The notes beneath the pieces are model-generated. The model made no database searches and was not told the DNA's origin. It was given only the letters and a program-made list of their open reading frames with translations. Shown one piece after another: positions 62,826-64,000 of a DNA stretch of 64,000 bases. Numbering within the stretch: the first letter of the stretch is position 1; every line of letters begins with the position of its first letter. The stretch covers positions 1 to 64,000 of the forward strand of contig NZ_SELO01000005.1 of NCBI RefSeq assembly GCF_004146235.1, in the 5' to 3' direction. This stretch comes from Tropicimonas sp. IMCC6043 (GTDB lineage: Bacteria; Pseudomonadota; Alphaproteobacteria; Rhodobacterales; Rhodobacteraceae). Both the position numbers and the translations under genes were made by a program.

Positions 62826-64000
62826 TGACCGGCGGGACAGGCGGCGTGCTGGGCTATTTCACCCGTCATCGCACGGCGGCGAGCTTTCTGATGGTGGTGA
62901 TGCTGGTGCTCGGCCTCGTCGCCACTGGCAAGATCCGCTCGCAGTTCTTCCCAGACGTGGTGATCGACACGGTGACCGTGACTGTCGACTGGGACGGCGC
63001 CGGACCGGAGGAGATCGACCGCGCGGTAGTGGCGCTGCTGGAGCCGGCGCTGCAGGGCGTCGAGGGGGTGAGTGATTCCACCGCCGTCTCGAGGGACGGC
63101 TCGACAACGATCACCCTCGTTCTCGAACCTGGATGGGACATGGCGCGCGCCACCGAGGAGGTGAAAGCCGCCGTCGAAACGGTGAAGACCCTGCCCGAAG
63201 CGGCCGAGGAGCCGGTGGTCCGCCGCGGCGTCTGGCGTGACAAGGTCACCGAGGTCATCCTCTACGGGCCGATCGGCCCCGACCAGCTCGGCCTGATCGG
63301 CGACGACCTTCTCGCCCGGCTCTACCGCGAGGGCATCACCCGCACCTCGATCCTCGGCGTCGCCGCGCCGCAGATCGAGGTCGAAGTGCCGGAAGTCGCC
63401 CGCATCCGCCACGACATCTCGCTGCGCGAGATCGCCGAGGGCATCGCGCGCGAGGTCGAAACACGCCCCGCAGGCGACGTTCCGGGTGGTGCAGTGCGGC
63501 TGCGCGCCGGCGAGGAGACCCGCGACGCCGACGCCATCCGCAACCTTCCCGTCCGGGTAAACCCGGACGCGACCAAGCTCTATGTCCGCAATCTCGGGCA
63601 GGTTGTCGTGACCTCCTCGGATGCCGGCCGCGCCTATTTCGTGGACGACATGCCGGCAGTTCTGATCCGGGTCGACCGCTCCGCCGAAGGTGACGCGATC
63701 AAGATCGAAGCCGCTGTGCGGCGGCTGGCGGAGGACCTCCGGCCGGAACTTCCCGAAGGCGTCGATATCCGCCTCATCAACACCCGTGCGCAGGACATCA
63801 CCGACCGGCTCGACATCCTGCTCGACAATGGCCTCTCCGGCCTCGTCCTCGTACTCGTCGTGCTCTTCCTCTTCCTCTCCGCGCGCACCGCGCTCTGGGT
63901 CGCCATGGGCATCCCGATCTCGATGCTGGCGGCTGTGGCGGTGATGTATGCCGGCGGGCTGACCATCAACATGATGTCGCTCTTCGCGCTCATCATCACT
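62825..64000 (+). CDS. RND efflux transporter, AcrB/MMPL type (partial)
   Basis: Inner-membrane pump cut by the right edge after about 392 codons. The N-terminal helix (AASFLMVVMLVLGLVATGKI), SQFFPDVVIDTVTVTVDWDGAGPEEI (read in part) and the periplasmic porter segments follow the RND pattern, and the later helices begin at GLSGLVLVLVVLFLFLS. The assembly partner is the adaptor directly upstream; an outer-membrane factor is not visible. Confidence 0.93.
   Translation, partial: MTGGTGGVLGYFTRHRTAASFLMVVMLVLGLVATGKIRSQFFPDVVIDTVTVTVDWDGAGPEEIDRAVVALLEPALQGVEGVSDSTAVSRDGSTTITLVLEPGWDMARATEEVKAAVETVKTLPEAAEEPVVRRGVWRDKVTEVILYGPIGPDQLGLIGDDLLARLYREGITRTSILGVAAPQIEVEVPEVARIRHDISLREIAEGIAREVETRPAGDVPGGAVRLRAGEETRDADAIRNLPVRVNPDATKLYVRNLGQVVVTSSDAGRAYFVDDMPAVLIRVDRSAEGDAIKIEAAVRRLAEDLRPELPEGVDIRLINTRAQDITDRLDILLDNGLSGLVLVLVVLFLFLSARTALWVAMGIPISMLAAVAVMYAGGLTINMMSLFALIIT

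Overview
The window is about 64 kb of GC-rich bacterial chromosome from an alphaproteobacterium, most likely a marine or soil member of the Rhodobacterales (Rhodobacteraceae/Paracoccaceae). The evidence is the gene order: phoH-ybeY-corC-lnt-metK; irr divergent from fabA-fabB-fabI; an iscR/cysteine desulfurase/suf operon; and a metK leader that matches the SAM/SAH riboswitch class I know only from Rhodobacterales. Other supports are a CtrA-type box, a small aa3-oxidase subunit IV and a DmdC-like acyl-CoA dehydrogenase. No rRNA, CRISPR array or intact transposase was seen.

Positions 1-6705 look like an accessory region ending at the 3' end of a tRNA-Arg(CCG) gene. It is gene-poor and contains a secreted HExxH protein, a secreted vWA/DUF1194-like protein, an exported amidohydrolase and a small XRE regulator. 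It also carries two inverted copies (1058-1683 and 5307-5887) of an unrecognised divergent gene pair, a four-unit 23-bp repeat resembling an insertion-sequence end, and a perfect CtrA box. This is the least explained part of the window.

Positions 6952-25336 are core genome. They hold a prokaryotic Cys-loop-type channel convergent with a long minus-strand iscR-suf operon (16622 down to 8054) that has several unusual small passengers. Next come a small hydrolase cluster, the metK-lnt-corC-ybeY-phoH block on the minus strand, and two tandem cyclophilins. Positions 25479-32216 contain pgk, a DUF389 membrane protein, a YbgC-type thioesterase, a three-gene HlyD/DUF2955 export unit and irr.

Positions 32367-43981 contain the fabABI operon for unsaturated and saturated fatty-acid synthesis. 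They continue with a translationally coupled string (HAD dehalogenase, alpha/beta hydrolase, PLP-dependent ammonia-lyase, GNAT), an enol-lactonase-like hydrolase, an MFS pump, two VOC proteins and several small hypothetical genes. Positions 44054-54731 hold the TIGR02302 protein with lysA, a DUF374 acyltransferase, ankyrin and TlpA-type exported proteins, an LptM-like lipoprotein with argH, and a Sua5-type tRNA-modification enzyme.

Positions 54859-64000 hold an acyl-CoA dehydrogenase with an MBL-fold hydrolase, small genes including the oxidase subunit IV, the AzlCD amino-acid exporter, a GNAT enzyme, and an RND efflux pair whose inner-membrane pump runs off the right edge. Start codons were chosen by Shine-Dalgarno spacing, signal peptides and family N-termini, so many lie inside longer open frames. 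All family names rest on recognising motifs by eye; no database search was run.
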